Source of the DNA: Carnegiea gigantea | Taxonomy: Eukaryota; Streptophyta; Magnoliopsida; Caryophyllales; Cactaceae | DNA length: 64,000 nucleotides | Direction of reading: 5' to 3' | Assembly: GCA_029747015.1 (NCBI GenBank) | Contig: JAKOGI010000186.1 | Coordinates: 207,501-271,500 of the forward strand | Part shown: positions 20,608 through 35,100 of the stretch, piece after piece | Layout of the letters: every line of letters starts with the position of its first letter | Position numbering within the stretch: the first letter of the stretch is position 1 | The notes under the pieces: model-generated | Told to the model about the DNA's origin: nothing | The model's input: the letters and a program-made list of their open reading frames with translations, nothing else | Databases searched by the model: none | Program-made: the position numbers and the translations under genes

Positions 20608-23600
20608 TCTCCTCCTCAAGTTGGAGCATGTAAATTGATTATGCCCAACTTGCTTCTGAGGTATTGAAACTGCTTCTTTCCTATTGCCTTAGTGAAAATA
20701 TCTGCAGGTTGATGATGTGAGGTCACATGCATGAGTGTAAGTAGTCCAGTCACATGTTTTTCCTGAACAAAGTAGCAATCTAACTCAATGTGCTTGGACC
20801 TTTCATGAAACAACGGGTGTTTGGCTATATGTGATGCTGCTTGGCTATTACAGAAAAGCTTCTTGGGTTGCCAATGGCAAACATCCAAAGCTGCTAGAAA
20901 ACTTCGAATCCATACTAGTTCACTTATAGCTACTGCCATAGCAATGTATTTAGATATGAATACTGTTGCCTATTTCTTCGTCTTCTAAGAGATAGGAGAC
21001 CCCCGAGAGTAATAAAATACCATGTCAACAACCTTCTAGAAAAGGGACAGGCGCCCCAGTTAGAATCACAGAAACCATAGAGTTGTAGATTATTTATGGC
21101 AGAAAGGAATAGTCCTTCTCTTGGGGTACCTTTAAGATAACAAAGAATGCAACGTGCCACCTTCATATGCTCCTCCTTAGGGGATTGCATGAATTGGGAT
21201 AAGATATGTACCACATAGGTTAGCTTAGGTCTGGTGATGGTGAGATAAATGAGCCTTCCCACCAATCGAGGATATTTAGTAGAATCATTTAATAAGCTAG
21301 TTGATGCCAATGCTAACATGTGATTCCCCTCAATGGGAAAATCTACTAGTTTGGCCCCTAAAGAGTCCACTTTCATCAACAATTTCCAAGACATACTTTC
21401 ATTGACACAAAAAAGTTCTCTCAGGTACTCTAGCCACTTCAATACCAAGAAAGTATTTCAAGGGTCCTAGGTCCTTAATACTGAAATAGGCATGAAAGTA
21501 TTCCTTAAATGCTTTGGAGGCTTGAGTATTGTTGCTGGCAAGTACAATGTCATCCACATAGACTAATAATGCCATGAAGATATCCCCTTTATGATAAACA
21601 AACAATGAATAGTTGGCATAAGACCGTAAAAACCATACATAAATAGCTTTTAAGATAGTTTTGCGAACCACTACCTAGGGCCTTGACGGAGTTCATATAA
21701 GGACTTCTTCAAATGGCATACTTTGTTTGGACTAAATGTGGAAAATCCTGGGGGTATCTTCAAAAAAACCTCCTCTTCCAGATACAGGAATGTGTTGTTG
21801 ACATCTATCTGGTGCAGTTCTCATCCCTTTGCAACTGCAACTGATAAGAAACACCTTACAATTGTCATTTTGACGACGATTGTAAAATTCTCATTATAAT
21901 CAAATCCTTCAACCTGGTAGTCTCCCCGAATCACCAACCATGTCTTGTATCTCTGAAGACTGCCATCAGAATTGTACTTTACCCAGTAAACCCCTTTGCA
22001 ACTAATGGGCCTTTTACCTAGAGGAAAATCTTCCACGATCCATGTTTTATTGTCTTCCAACACCCGAATCTCCTCGACCATGGCTTTCTACCAAAGTGGA
22101 TCCTTTACTGCTTCCTGAAAATACCTTGACTCATGTACCTTTGTTAAAGCAACTAGGAAATTTTTACGAGACGTAGTAAATTTTTCATATGATACATAGT
22201 TAGCTATAGGACATTGCGTACTTGAGGAACTCTTTTTGGATGAGTGAGCAACTGAGGAGTCATTGTTCGAGTCATTGGGTCGAGCAGTACAACACAAATA
22301 ATCATCAAAATTGGCACGATGTTTGCTGGGCCAAGCTAGTCTGTAGGTTTGCTCGAAATGGCCTAAGTTAGCGGGTGGCTCCTCATGGCCATGGTTGCGG
22401 AAGATTTGGTCTGCCTTGGCCTTGGCTTCACTGGGTGAAGGTAGTGCAGGCTAGCTTTGTGCATCATGAGCTAGGCTACCTGTTGCTGTTGCCATCTGGC
22501 CCTGCTCTCCGTGGGCTGGGCTACCTGTACACAAGCAGGCAGGGGTTGGAAGCTGTGTGGCTTCCTCATTCGGGCCAACCCACTCTCTTGGTTGCTTCCA
22601 CTATCACTGGACGCCTCGTTCTGGGCTAGCCCGATGGCTCGGCTGCTCCCCCGCTCGCTAGATAACCCTTCTTCGCTCAAGGAGTCCCGGTCCGAGTGAA
22701 GTGCATCATCCTCAATCACTTTGCTTCCTATGTTTTTGTTTCTACCCTCATGACCTTCTTTCTTAGTTTTTGCAAAAGGAAAATATGCTTATGGAAGACC
22801 ACATCCTGACTCTCAAAAAAAAAAAAAAACCTCATGGGTGTCCAAATCATAAATTTTTCATCCCTTTTGATGAAAAGGCTAACCTAAAAACAGACACTTT
22901 TCTATTTCGAGATGCAAAATTATCTTTGGTCCTTAATTTGTTTTGTGCAAAGCATAAAGTTCCGAAGACTTGATGTGATCGTATGAGGGCTTTTGACGAT
23001 AAAGGACCTCATAAGGAGTTTTCGTGGATAACAATTTGCTAGGTGTTCTATTTATCAAGTAGGTTGCTGCTAGCACACACTCTCCCCAAAATTTTACAGG
23101 CCAATTGGCATGGAATAGAAGGGCTTGGGCCACATCCTGAACATGGAAATGTTTTCCCTCTACCCTTCCATTTTGTTGATGTGTATCGACACAACTACTT
23201 TGACGTAAAATTCCGTTCTCTTGGTAAAACACTTGCATTGGATTCGAGATAAACTAGGATCCGTTATGACTTCTCATAATCTTAACACTTTTCCCGAATT
23301 GATTTTTTGGTCATGACAATGAAATTCTTTAGTACTTGGCTAGTTCCCCCCCCCCCTTCACACATTAGGTAAGCCCATGTGGCTCGTCTAGCATCATCAA
23401 CAATTTTTAAGCAATAATGTGAGCCATTAGACGATGACACTCGATAAGGTTCCCTATATGTCACAATGAATGAGTTCAAACACACGTTTAACTTTATTTT
23501 GACTTACAAAAATTCTTCCACGAGATTGTTTTGTCCTAAAATGAACTCCAGACACATCATGCTTGTCTTTTCTAGAAATAATTCATAAACTATCATGAAA

Positions 23601-24890
23601 AAAAGATAACACTTCGCTTGACGGATGCTCCAAGCGTCTGTACCATAGGTTGATTGCATTGAGGTTGTTGACATAATCTTTTTCAAATGACCCTTCTTTA
23701 TAATAATAGAATCCTCCTTGTTGCTCACCCACACCAATTAGAGTTCTTGAAGTACAGTTCTACAGCACACAAGCATCATCAGAAAAAAATGCTGAACATC
23801 TTAATTCCATACATAGTCTAGCAATAGAAATTAAACTAAATTGTAAGGAAGGAACATAAAGAATGTTATTTAATTTTATGTTCCCCCAAGTCATGGTTCC
23901 TTGGTGTGAAGCAACGGTATTGGTTCCATTACGTAAACCAATTGACACGGGAAGAATTTTCTTGGTTCCTGCAACACACTTGAATTTCCTGTCATGTGGC
24001 ATGAGGTGCCGCTATCAAATATCCATGAAACATTACCTGAAAGTCGATCACTACGACCTTTAGGCACTTCGATACGACTTAGAAGCCCTTGAACTTATTC
24101 AAAGGTCAACTCGCGTATGGACACTTGTGCTTGCTCTAGTTGTGCGTTGCTGCTGCTTCTCGAGACTGCCTTGGGCTGCACCACCGCGGCATGGGTTGTC
24201 TCATGCCCTGAGCTGCGCCCTCTGCTAGCTGTCGTTTGGCCTCCACAACCTGTATGTCCTCCGCAGGCTCCACACCCTTTTCCTCGGCTACCCCAATTCG
24301 CTAGGTAGCCAATAATATCATAGCAATTAGTTTCATCGTGCACAAATATATGTTCTGCGATGCTTGCAAGTTGGTTTCTCGGTAATGCGCGATTGCTCTC
24401 TTGCGGCAAAAACAACCACATTCTCAGTGTGATGATCCACTGAACCCTATCCATCATCATGTGTTTATGAGTTTTCGTCTTGTTGAATTATGTTGAAAAT
24501 AGTGTCAAGGGATCTCGCGAGAAAACTTGGCTACGTACCCCCAAGAACGAGTCATCGCTAAGCCCCATCAAAAATTGATGGGTCTTCTCCTCTTTAATCA
24601 TCTTCATGATTTTGTCTCCAACTCCACACTCGCAATTACCATATGTACAATGTCGAATTTTCACATAGTTTTTCAATTCACTCCACATCCCCATTAGTTT
24701 TGAACAAAATTCAATAACTTCTAAACCCCCTTGCTTACAATAAGCAAGATCAGTTTTTAGTTGATGGATTTTTTGGGGTGTTTGCGATAGTATAACACTT
24801 GCTCAAATTTTCCCACATGACTTGGGCCATTTCAGCATAGGGCAAACTAATTGGGTTAAGCAAAATGGGCTTGACTGAGTGGGTGATGTG
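20607..24890 (-). mobile_element. Ty1/copia retrotransposon remnant I (gag to RNase H), many breaks
   Basis: Minus-strand blocks run in copia order from high to low coordinate. They are gag (about 24885-24490), a G-rich zinc-knuckle-type region (24460-24095), protease (about 24002-23760), integrase (about 23485-22933, including DTHQQNGRVEGKHFH), a low-complexity linker (about 22720-22470), reverse transcriptase (about 22081-20990, including YVDDIVLASNN) and RNase H (20939-20616, including HHQPADIFTKAIGKKQF). The blocks lie in different frames and are separated by stops and shifts, so nothing full length can be made. The 5' end (gag N-terminus, primer site and 5' LTR) is absent: at about 24890 the sequence switches to the integrase of a second copia remnant. 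Confidence 0.88.
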
Positions 24891-27680
24891 ACAACATCTA
24901 CAGTGTAAGTGACACGAAAAATTTCAATAAGAATAAAAGGTGATGGTTTATGGTTAGTAACAGGACCTAAACATCGACAGCTCTTATAGTGAGCGGTATA
25001 ACCCAAAAACACATAGGCAACAGACCATGAGGATAATTTATTTGCAAGAGGTAAGTAGGGGAAATATGCACGCCCAAAAGGTTTCAAGAATTTATAATCA
25101 GTAACCTCTGCAAATAAATTTTGATACGGTGATTTTTCACGAAGAATAGGAACACGGAGCCTATTTATGGTGAAAATAATAGCTTGTAGTGCATCTAACC
25201 AAAAAGATGCATGAAGAAAGAAATCAATCGAAAGAAACGAGTCATTTCTAAAAGATGCTTATGTTTCCGTTTAGCTACTCCATTTTGCTGTTATGTGTCA
25301 GGCAAGATTTTCGAAAATAAATACCATGTTTGAGAAATTGGTCATGCATATAAGTTTGGTCAAATTCCATTCCCTCATCACTCTGAAACAATTTTTTTTT
25401 GGCAATTAAAAAGATTTTCAACCAAGGTTTTGAATGTTCCAAAAATAATATAGACTTTCGATTTTCATTTTATAGGATAGATAGATGTAAAACAAGAAAA
25501 ATCATCAATAAATGAAACATAATACTTAAACCCTGATGAGATAAAACTGGAGACTATCATATATCAGATGTATTAACTCAAGAGAGGAACGAGTACAATG
25601 TTTAACTAAATTAAAGGGAAGTTTATGAGACTTGGCTAAATGACAAGTCGTGCGGTTATCATTAAAAACAATAGAAACATTCAAGCGATGGTTTCTCTCT
25701 AAAATTGCGAGAATATGAGCTCCACAATGCCGTAGTCGACTTTGCCAGTGAGCTCTCAAAGAACTGAATGCTAGGTTAGCGGGAACCAGAGGACTTTCAG
25801 TAGGAAGACAAACTAGATAGACATTACCAACAATAGGGGCTTGCAAAGGGACGTCACCCGTATTGTTGTTCTTAAAACGAACAGAATCAGAATTGGTTAC
25901 TACCACAACATAGTTGCCTAATGGATAAAAGGTTATGACTCAACTGACGTACGTGAAGGACACAACTAAGACGCAATGGCTTAACAGAAGTAGACAGGGT
26001 ACTATGACCAACATGTTTAATAGGCAACAAGATTTCATTCCCAACTTTAATAAGACTCGTTCCTAAGTAAACAAATTTTGTGAGTAGCTTACCATAATCA
26101 GGAGTCACATGCAAGACAGCAGCAAAGTCCGGATACCAAATTTGTTCACCAGCGTCGACGGAATTAAAGGTAGCGTATGCACGAAGCACTGGTTGCTGGC
26201 GAGGTTGATAGCAGCTGCGACAGGTGTCGACAGAGTGACCTGGAGTATGACAAAGTCAACAAATAATATTTTGGTTGGAGTATAGTATCCCTTCTGACTG
26301 ATTAGTGCAGGCATACAAGTGGTGAGTATTCAAAGTAAAAGTGCCGAGAATTGTTGTTGATGATTCCTGTTACCATCTTTGTTGTTGCGTTCTTTGTTGT
26401 TCTAGTTGCGACGTCCACCATTATTCTTACCCTTACCATTACCATTGTTCTAATTGTCAGAACCACCCTCTTGATTGGAAGTACCAAAACTAGTAGTGCT
26501 CATAAAAGCCTGATGCACAAGACTTTCGTGATTCAACTGAAACTTCAATCGTTGCTTATAGAAAATCAATTCAGACCTCAGATCATCAAAAGTGTGACTA
26601 CCAGAAAGCATTGAATAGGTACTGACAAAACTATAATAATCTGGCAGTACCAGAGGTAGTAGACTGAATTAATTTGAGATCGAAAACTGGGATTTGAATA
26701 GCAGCAATGGAGTTAGCAAGGCTTTTAATATGTCGTAAATAATCCTCCATTAATTGATAAGTTCCTTTCAAGACATTTGTGGGCATACACTTAAGATGTG
26801 AAGTTTTAGCCAAACTAGCAGTATTGGAACGAGAGGCAAGATGCTGCCAGATAGGTAAAGCATGCGAAATATTGTGTAATTCACATAATGTCTCCTTAGA
26901 AATTGCAGCGAAAATCCATGCCTGAATTAGCTGATCGACTCGTAGCTAGCTGGAATACGCAGGATTAGACTGAGTGACACCGAGATCAGCTAATATAGTG
27001 GATGAGGGTTGAAGAACCGTGCCATCGAGCATGCCTTGAAGCTGAGGCATAATAACAAAGGAGGTGAATTGTATCTCCCACGACAAGTAGTCATTGACCG
27101 AGGCAAGAATAGTCGTAACATATGTCGTGATATTAACCATCCACAATGACGGGGAAGGAAAGGGAAGCTACTACCATGATGTGGCTAGAGAGTTGACGGG
27201 GACCAGGACCCGTCATACCCATTAGAAAAAGGGAAGATCGCGGAGGAGAACCCGTAAGCATAGGGTTCGAAGAAGCCCGTGAACAGGGCATTGGCACCTT
27301 GCGACTGCCAAGGGAACGCGACAGTCATGATGGGTACGCTAGATTGTGCGTGTGGCCAGGGGAGGCTAACAGAAGAACCACAGTGAGGAGGTGGAAGGGT
27401 TGAGACCGGTAGTGATGGTGGTGGAGGCGGAGGAAAGGCGAGAGGCTCGGTGGAGAAAAGGCGGGGTCAAAGGCGTGATGATTTGAGAGCAGATGACGGT
27501 GGAGGGTGTTGGCGTGGATGAACAACCTTGGAAACCACTGAGGAGATGGTGGTTGTGGCGGCAGAGGTGCTAGTATCAGCCATGGTCGCGGAGGCTTGGA
27601 GCTAAGGTTAGGGTTTTGGGTAGCTTGAGGTGCAAGACAGAGGAAAGAGAGACTAGGGTTTTACCGCTCTTGATACCATG
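24890..27680 (-). mobile_element. Ty1/copia retrotransposon remnant II (gag to integrase), truncated
   Basis: The minus strand starts at a gag ATG at 27583 and passes through gag blocks (about 27525-26631, including NVLKGTYQLMEDYLRHIKSL) and a protease-like region (about 26314-25887). It then reaches integrase and its C-terminal tail (about 25700-24895, including VFLGYTAHYKSCRCLGPV). A primer-binding site complementary to initiator tRNA-Met, TGGTATCAAGAGC, reads on the minus strand at 27678-27666. Reverse transcriptase and RNase H are missing, because at about 24890 the sequence changes to remnant I. Frames are broken many times. Confidence 0.85.
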
Positions 27681-27790
27681 TGATATTTAGAAGATGGGAA
27701 CAGCTCACGCAGCCTGGGAGCCTGGGCGTATATTAAAATTAAATTGTACAAGTTGTAAAAATATAATATTATCCCTAAACACTATTATGT
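27681..27790 (-). repeat. truncated 5' LTR of copia remnant II
   Basis: Beside the primer-binding site the minus-strand LTR end would be ...TATCA, read on the plus strand as TGATATTTAGAAG from 27681. After about 110 bases the sequence becomes ABCE intron-1-like, so the LTR is cut short. No matching LTR lies at the far end of the composite. Confidence 0.45.
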
Positions 27791-28660
27791 AGAGAAGCCC
27801 TTAAATCTTGCAGAGTTTCGAGACTTTTAGAGGAGCTTTGAGACTTTTAGTGGATTACTAGCTAAATTACACTAAAAATTTCTCGGAGAATTTGCTTGAA
27901 AATTATAAGATGAAATTCAACAAAGCTATTGCAAATTACAATAATGTTTATCAATATAAGGAGATGCATAGGATTTCCAATATGTGGGTCTTCTGGGCTA
28001 GACTTGGGCACGGACGTAATCATGTAATAATATTATATGCTTGGGAGGTTACATTCTTACGGAACTAGTTCGTAGCTTCAATTATCCAACTTTTGATGGC
28101 TTCTTGATAGAAGGTTCACACATAGGAACTCAACGGCTGCACGTAAAGAGGGAGGAGGCATGCTATGTAAGGGAAAGTTCTCAGCTGCTTCTGATTGTCT
28201 CTTGCAGTCAACATTATACTGGGAATCTATGTATTGATGAATATTGCCTCAATCTCTGAGGAGTCACGTATTGGATGTGGTATTTGTGTTAAGGCTCACT
28301 CTTGCTGCTTTTATATCCTGCTCACGTGGAGGCTATAGATTGCCAAAAATGTCTTTGCTATTGTAGAAATTCTTCTCTGGTTTCATTGAAATCATAAACC
28401 TGCTAAAAGATTTTGGACCAGGATACAATGCATCGTTATGGGCCGAGTACTTTTTAAACTCTGCACAGGTTGGGTTCATCAATTGTTCGTCTTATGAATT
28501 TCCTGATGCTTCGTCCAGTTTAATATGGCAGTGATAGGATGCCTGTCCCTCAGCCAAAATAAGTGCTGGGCTTGGTTGGATTACGTGGTGTAGGAAAGTC
28601 AACTGCCTTGCAAGTGCTGGCTTGGAAATGAAGCCAAAGTTACAGCAATCTGTTGCTAGT
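27790..28660 (+). pseudogene. ABCE2 remnant B1 (intron 1 to exon 4)
   Basis: This is the first of three tandem 5'-half remnants of the ABCE gene. Intron 1-like DNA (to about 28220) is followed by an exon 2 relic (28221-28293, retaining [12 protein letters not shown] coding), an exon 3 relic (about 28367-28468) and an exon 4 relic (about 28537-28645). Exon 3 is frameshifted. In exon 4 an AAATAA replaces the GGGCAA seen in copy A, giving a stop, and the Walker A glycines are altered (CGTGGTGTAGG). Exon 1 and everything after exon 4 are absent. The block is followed directly by another intron 1-like segment, which marks the repeat boundary. Confidence 0.85.
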
Positions 28661-30070
28661 TCTTATGACACAATACTTGCTCACGGAAAACAGCTGCTTT
28701 TTCCGACAAAGGTGGTTCGTAGGTTCATATTATTCAACTTCGATGACTTCTTGATAGAATGTTCACAGCTAGAAATTAAACACCAGCATTTAAACAGAGA
28801 AGCCAGTGAGGAGGTGGATGCTATGTAAAGGAATGTTTGCAGGTGCTCCGTGCTAGTAATTATCTCTTGTGCTGACTGTCTATACAGGGAAGCTAAATAT
28901 GTATCGAGGTTACTGCTGAATCAAAGATTGCTTCAGTCTCTGAAGAGCTAGAAAATAAACACTAGCATTTAAAGAGAGAATCAAAGATTGGTGCCATTGA
29001 AATCATAAAACTGCCAAAAGATTTGAAAAATGATACAACTCATCGTTATGTCCCGAACACATTTAAGCTGCACAGGTTGAGTTCAACTACTTCTGCATTG
29101 TCTTATGTATTTCCTGATTCTTCATTGAGTCTAATATGCTAAATAATTTCAATGATAGGATGCATATCCCTCGGCCAGGGCAAGTGTTGGGTTTGGTTGC
29201 ATCCAATTGTATAGGAAACTCAACTGCCTTGCAAGTGCTGGCTGGGAAATTGAAGCCAAACTTGGGGCAGTTTACGGTAATGTGCTGCTATTTCCTAGGA
29301 TGAATCATCTGCTTGCAGAAACCACTACTTTTTTTGGTAAGAGAAACCACTGCTTTTTAATACTGCTTTTTGTCTCCTTTGTGGACGGCGTCCCCCCCCC
29401 CCTCCAAGCTGGGAGGAAATCCTGACTCATTTTCTTGGTTTTGCTCTGCAAAACTATTTGACAATCTCACGGTGGGTAGCCAACTAAGTCTGATATAATG
29501 ACTTCCGATCCCTGCACTAGCATTTTTTATGCCCTTTGTTTCTGTATGCCGCCCTGTTGGAGGACAATCTCAGGGCTCTGCTTTGGTAGCCATTATATGG
29601 GATGCTTCTTACATGAGGATGCAAAAATTTCACTGGCTAACATATTTTGAAAAGATGACTTCGAGTGCTATATTATTTTTTGTCATTGGACATTAGAAAA
29701 GGAAGATTTGGGACATATGCCATGTCAGTAGATTTTAGACAAATACGCAATTGTCAATAGCCTAGAATGGAGAACCTATCACCTGGACACAGTGACTCTC
29801 AAGATAAACCTTGCCATTACTAACACTTTCTGTTAGTTGATTCTTTTTGTGTAGGGAAGTTAATCCAATTGTTTGCTTATCTTTAGCCGCGCCTGTACGT
29901 ATTTGCTCATTGTCTTTCTTTGTGGATATAGCATTGCCTCTCTGCCTTCTAACAAGTTGATTAATTGTAACTCATCTTCATGTTTATGCTTGCTCAATGA
30001 ATAAACATGACTGATGACTTATAGCATCTTATTAATTACACTATTAGTTTAAATGGCTGTCAACTTCATT
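28660..30070 (+). pseudogene. ABCE2 remnant B2 (intron 1 to intron 5)
   Basis: The second tandem remnant has intron 1-like DNA (28690-28888), a broken exon 2 (about 28889-28950) fused without an intron to an exon 3 relic (about 29008-29075), exon 4 (29159-29276, full length) and an exon 5 relic (about 29404-29466). Intron 5-like DNA then runs to about 30070. Exon 4 keeps its frame, but its Walker A reads SNCIGNST instead of SNGIGKST. The ATP-binding lysine is therefore lost and the central glycine is cysteine. A poly-C run replaces the start of exon 5. No product is expected. Confidence 0.85.
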
Positions 30071-31590
30071 ACATTAACGTCTAGGGTTTATTGGTGTAGA
30101 AACTTAGCATCAAAGTTCTTTGCTTTTGGTTGACAGAGACCAAGTGATGGATGATCAGAGGCTAACAAGGACGGCAAAAAGAGCGGGCAAGAGTGCAAAA
30201 TTAACTGCCCCGTCGTGAAAACTGGTCCTTTTTATTTTCTTTCTGGCTCTGTTGCCTTTGTTAACTCAGATCAACTTGTTTGCTCTAAGACCTCCGTTTA
30301 CAGCTGTAATACCAGTGTTTAATAGTATCTTATTTGCCAAAACCGGTTTTGCTTGCTTTAAATTTGTTTGATGTGATTCTGTCCACTGATAAATATACAG
30401 AGGAGGCCTTAAGTTTTGAAACTTTCAGTGGTTTACTAAAATTAGACTAAAATATCACAGAGGATTTGTCCAAAAACTATAAGATGAAATCGATGGAGCC
30501 ATTGCAAGGTAAGATTTTATCAACAGAAGGAGATGCACAGGTTTTCTCGGCTAGGCTTTTGCATAGATGTAATATTGTTAGATGCCTGTATGATCACTTA
30601 GGATCGCTTTCCTGCAGAACTCATTGGTAGCTTAAAAATTTTCAGCTTTTGATGACTGCTTGATAGAAGGCTCACGCCTAGAAACTCTATGGTTGCATTT
30701 AAAGAGTGAGGGGGATGCTGTGTAAGGGAATGCTCTTAGCTGCTTCTAGTAATCTCTTCAAATGACCGTCTATACAGGGACCGCTACATCAAATATTGCC
30801 TCAATCTCTTCAGGAGCTGTGTATTGAATGTGATATTTGTGTTAAGGCTCGCATTTGCTGCTCTATATCCTGTTCATCTGGAAAATATAGATTGTGATAA
30901 ATGTCTTTGTTATAGTAGTAATGCCGCTTTGGTGCCATGGAAATCATAAACGTGCCAAGAGATTTGGGAAAAGATATAACTCATCCATATCGATCAATAT
31001 ACTTGTAAACTCTGCACACTTGGGTTCAACAATTTTTCATCTAATGAATTTCCTGATGCTTCATTCAGTCTAATGGTAAATAATTCCAGTGATAGGATAC
31101 CTGTCCCTCGGTCAGTGTACGTGTTGGGTTTAGTTGGATCAAGTGGTGTAGAAATTAAACGTCAACTGCCTTGCCACTGCTGGCGGGGAAATGATGCCAA
31201 ACTTACGGTGGTGTGTTGCTAGTTCTTATGACACAATACTTGCTTGTGGAAATCTGCTGCTTTTTAATACCATTTTTGCCTCCTTTCAAGAAACTGCCCG
31301 CTGGGAGGATTCTTGATTTGATTTCATGGATTTGGACTGCAAAACTATTTGACTCGCGTGCTGGGAGACACTCTGAAGGTTGGTAGCGAACTACAGGTGA
31401 CATAGATGACTTGTTCTCTGGGAATGCATTTTTCCAGATCTTTCTTCTCTGTGATATCCTGTTTCTGTATCTTCTGATGGGTAAGCTCTCCTCTCATGGC
31501 TTTCTTTAGTGACTACGATGTGAGGTGGTTCTTACATGAGGATGCGCGCAAAACATGTGTCCAAATAATATATCTTAAAATATCAACTTC

Positions 31591-32079
31591 TATTAGGAAT
31601 TAGTGAAAACTAATTTCGGAAGAGTTAGGATGAACAACGATAATCAAAAGTAAAACAATGATAACAAGAACAATAAAGAACACCAAGATTCACGTGGAAA
31701 TCCAAAACGGGAGAAAATCACGGACGGCGATGAGTGAAGAATCCACTATGAGATGGGAGAGTAAAAAACTGATCTCGGAGCGATGTGCTCTAGGAAGAGA
31801 TCAGATCGCGATTACAAATAACTCAGAACGCTCTCTCACAAAACAGGAATAGCAGAACTTAAGCTCTTATGGATACTTGTGTTTTTGTGTTATTGGGATG
31901 ATCTTTAGAGCCTAGGCTAGGCCCTTTGTATAGGGTTTAGAGGTACAAGGATGCAAAAAACCCTAGGAGCAACCCTAGCCGCCAGTACAACAAAACCCTA
32001 GCCGCCACGGTCTGTAGTCCAAACTCCTTGAAGCCCTTGTTAGATCTACGGAGCTGATTTTGGGCCATTAAATCCAACA
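31591..32079 (-). repeat. copia III 3' LTR
   Basis: This 489-bp repeat matches 36122-36610. On the plus strand it begins TATTAGGAATTAG (the other copy begins TGTTAGAAATTA) and ends AAATCCAACA. Confidence 0.92.
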
Positions 32080-32145
32080 ATCTCTACCTTGGATCAAAAT
32101 CACCAACAACCATAGAGAACACCGTCAAAGGACCCCAAAGGGTAA

Positions 32146-35100
32146 TCAAAGGCACTGAATGCCAACTAAGTCTAGGCAATGCTGGAACTTAGCAATAGGA
32201 AGAGACTTAGTGAGTATATCTGTAGGATTCTCTGAGGTATGAACTTTCTTCACCGTAATGTCTTCTGCAACAATAGTATCTCTGATGAAGTGGTACTTGG
32301 TACTGATATGCTTGGTTTTTGAATGGTAGGCATCGTTTTTGGTGAGATGAATAGCACTCTGGCTATTCGAAAATACAGTAGTGAGACCTTGTGAAACTCC
32401 AAGCTTAGTAATAAGGCCTCTTAACCATGTAGCTTCTTTGACACCCTCAGTTACAGCGATATATTCAGCCTTAGTAGTGGACAAAGCTGCAATAGACTGT
32501 AGTAATGCCTTCCACGAGATTGCGCCCGCACACAGGGTGAAAATATAGTCAGAAATAGAACGCCTACGATCAAGATCTCCACCATAATCAGAATCAATGA
32601 AACCTCAACATTATAGGTTGCAGTCTTGGATTTGTCAAACACCAAATATCTGTCAAGAGAACCCTTCACGTAGCGAATGATCCATTTTACAGTCTCCCAA
32701 TGATCCTTACCAAGATTGTGCATATAGCGGCTTACCATGCTAACCACATAGGCTAAGTTAGGTCTAGTGCAGACCATAGCGTACATGAGACTTCCAACTG
32801 CACTAGAATAGGGAATGTGAGACATTCTCTCCATCTCCTCTTCAGACTTAGGACAGGATTTGGCTGAAAGCTTGAAATGCACAGCCAGAGGATTGGATAC
32901 TGATTTACAGTTATCTATATTGACCCTATTAAGGACTTTCTCAAGGTACTTCCTTTGAGATAGGTATAGTTTGCCGGCCTTTTAATCCCTGTGAATCTCC
33001 ATGCCAAGTATCTTCTTGGCTGCACCTAGATCTTTGATCTCGAACTCATCACTAAGTTAAAATTTTAACTTGTTGATCAAGGACATATCCTTGGGAGCAA
33101 TGAGCGTATCGTCAACATATAGCAACAAATAAATGAAGGAACCACCAGATTGTTGAAAACATACACAATTGGCATAGTGACATCGTGTATAGCCTTGCCC
33201 TATCATGAATGCATCAAATCATTTGTACCACTATCTGGGGGCCTCCTTAAGTCCATACAAGGACTTCTTTAGTCGACACACACTGTGTTCTTTGCTAGGA
33301 ACAATAAATCCTTCAAGTTGCCTCATATAAATCTCCTCCTCCAACTCACCATGGAGGAACGCGGTTTTAATATCAACTTGCTCCAACTCCAAGTCAAATA
33401 TAGCAACAAAAGCAAGCAGCATTCTAATGGAGGTATGTCATACTACAGGAGAAAAGACTTTATTAAAGTCAATACCTTCCTTCTGGTTGCAGCCTCGAGC
33501 AATCAGTCATGTTTTCCACCTTGCGTCTTCAATGCCGGAAATGCCCTCCTTTCGGTTGTAGATCCACTTGGCCGTTAGAGCAGGACGACCTTTCGGTAGA
33601 TCACATAACTCCCAAGTCTTATTCTTGTACAGACTCTCCATTTCTTCTTGCATAACTATAAGCCAGTTTAAGGAGTTGGGATAGGAAATGGCTTCAGAAT
33701 ACGAGGAAGGTTCATCACCTTCAGGTATCTCCTATGCAATGGCCAATGCATATGCAATCAGCCCATTCTCATCATCAGCTGAGTAACGTGCATGCTTCCT
33801 GATAGTTCTTCGTGGTCCGTCACGAGCAAGAGAGTAAGTATCTGTGGCTTGCTGTTCTGAACTTGGAATGTTGGGATTGACTTCCTCAGACTGGACCTCA
33901 CTACTAGAATGAGGTAATGTGTCTCCACCTTGAGGGACATCTGCAGGAATCTCAAACTCTACCTTCTCACTGAAATCTTCCTGATTACTTGTAGAAACAG
34001 ACTCTTTCTCCAATGAAAACATAATAGTTTCATTGAAGGTTATATCCCGACTTTGAATGACCTTCTTGGAGCCAGGACACCACAGCCGGTATCCCTTAGA
34101 TTCAGATGTATAACCTAGAAACATGCACTTGACAACCCGAAGGGCTAACTTCTCGTTGTTAACATGTGCATAGGCAGAGCATCCATATACTCGCAGATAG
34201 AATAGTTAACAGGATTACCTGATCAGACTTCTTCTGAAATTTTGAAATTAATAGAGGAGTGTGGAGAACGATTCACCAAATAACAGGCCGTTGAAACAGC
34301 ATCTGCCCAAAAATCACGACGATACCACAGGTTGGCATTGGAGAGCATACAACGAGCTCTTTCAAGTAGAGTCCGATTGATACGTTCAGTGACTCCATTT
34401 TGCTGAGACTTTCCAATTAGGGTCTTATGTCTAGCAATACCCTGAGTGGCGCAGAAATCGTTGAAATCAGACTCACAAAACTCGAGACCATTGTCAGTCC
34501 TGAGTTTCTTTATCTTTCTCCCAGTCTGGTTCTCTACAAGGGCTTTGAATTTCTTGAACATGGGAAAAGCTTCGTTTTTCTGCCTCAAAAAATAAACTCA
34601 GACTCTTCGAGAAAAATCATCTACAAAGGTTAGCATATAATGTTTTCCTCCAATAGAAGGAACTCTAGATGGACCCCACAAGTCAGAATGTATATAATCA
34701 ACGGTACCTTCGCTGCCAAGTAGACCTTGCTTGCTTAGAATTATCATTCCCTTGTCACTCATGTGGCCTAAGTGAGCATGTCACAATCGAGTAGAATCTG
34801 CTTGGGATGAGGGGGTGGTGACTGTAGCAAAACCAGTCACTGTGGAACTTCGGATTATATAGAGACTCCCACGTCTTAATCTTTTCATAAGAACCAGTGC
34901 ACCCTTGGAGATTTTCAGGACTCCACCTTCAGCAGAATACTCGCACTCGTGAGAATCGAGGGTGCTAAGTGAAATAAGGTTGTGCTTCAGGTCAGGAATG
35001 TGATGGACATTGGAAAGAGCCCTCAGTACGCCATCGTGGGTCTTGATCTGAACAGTGCCAATGCCTACGACACTGCATTGAGCATTATTCCCCATGAGAA

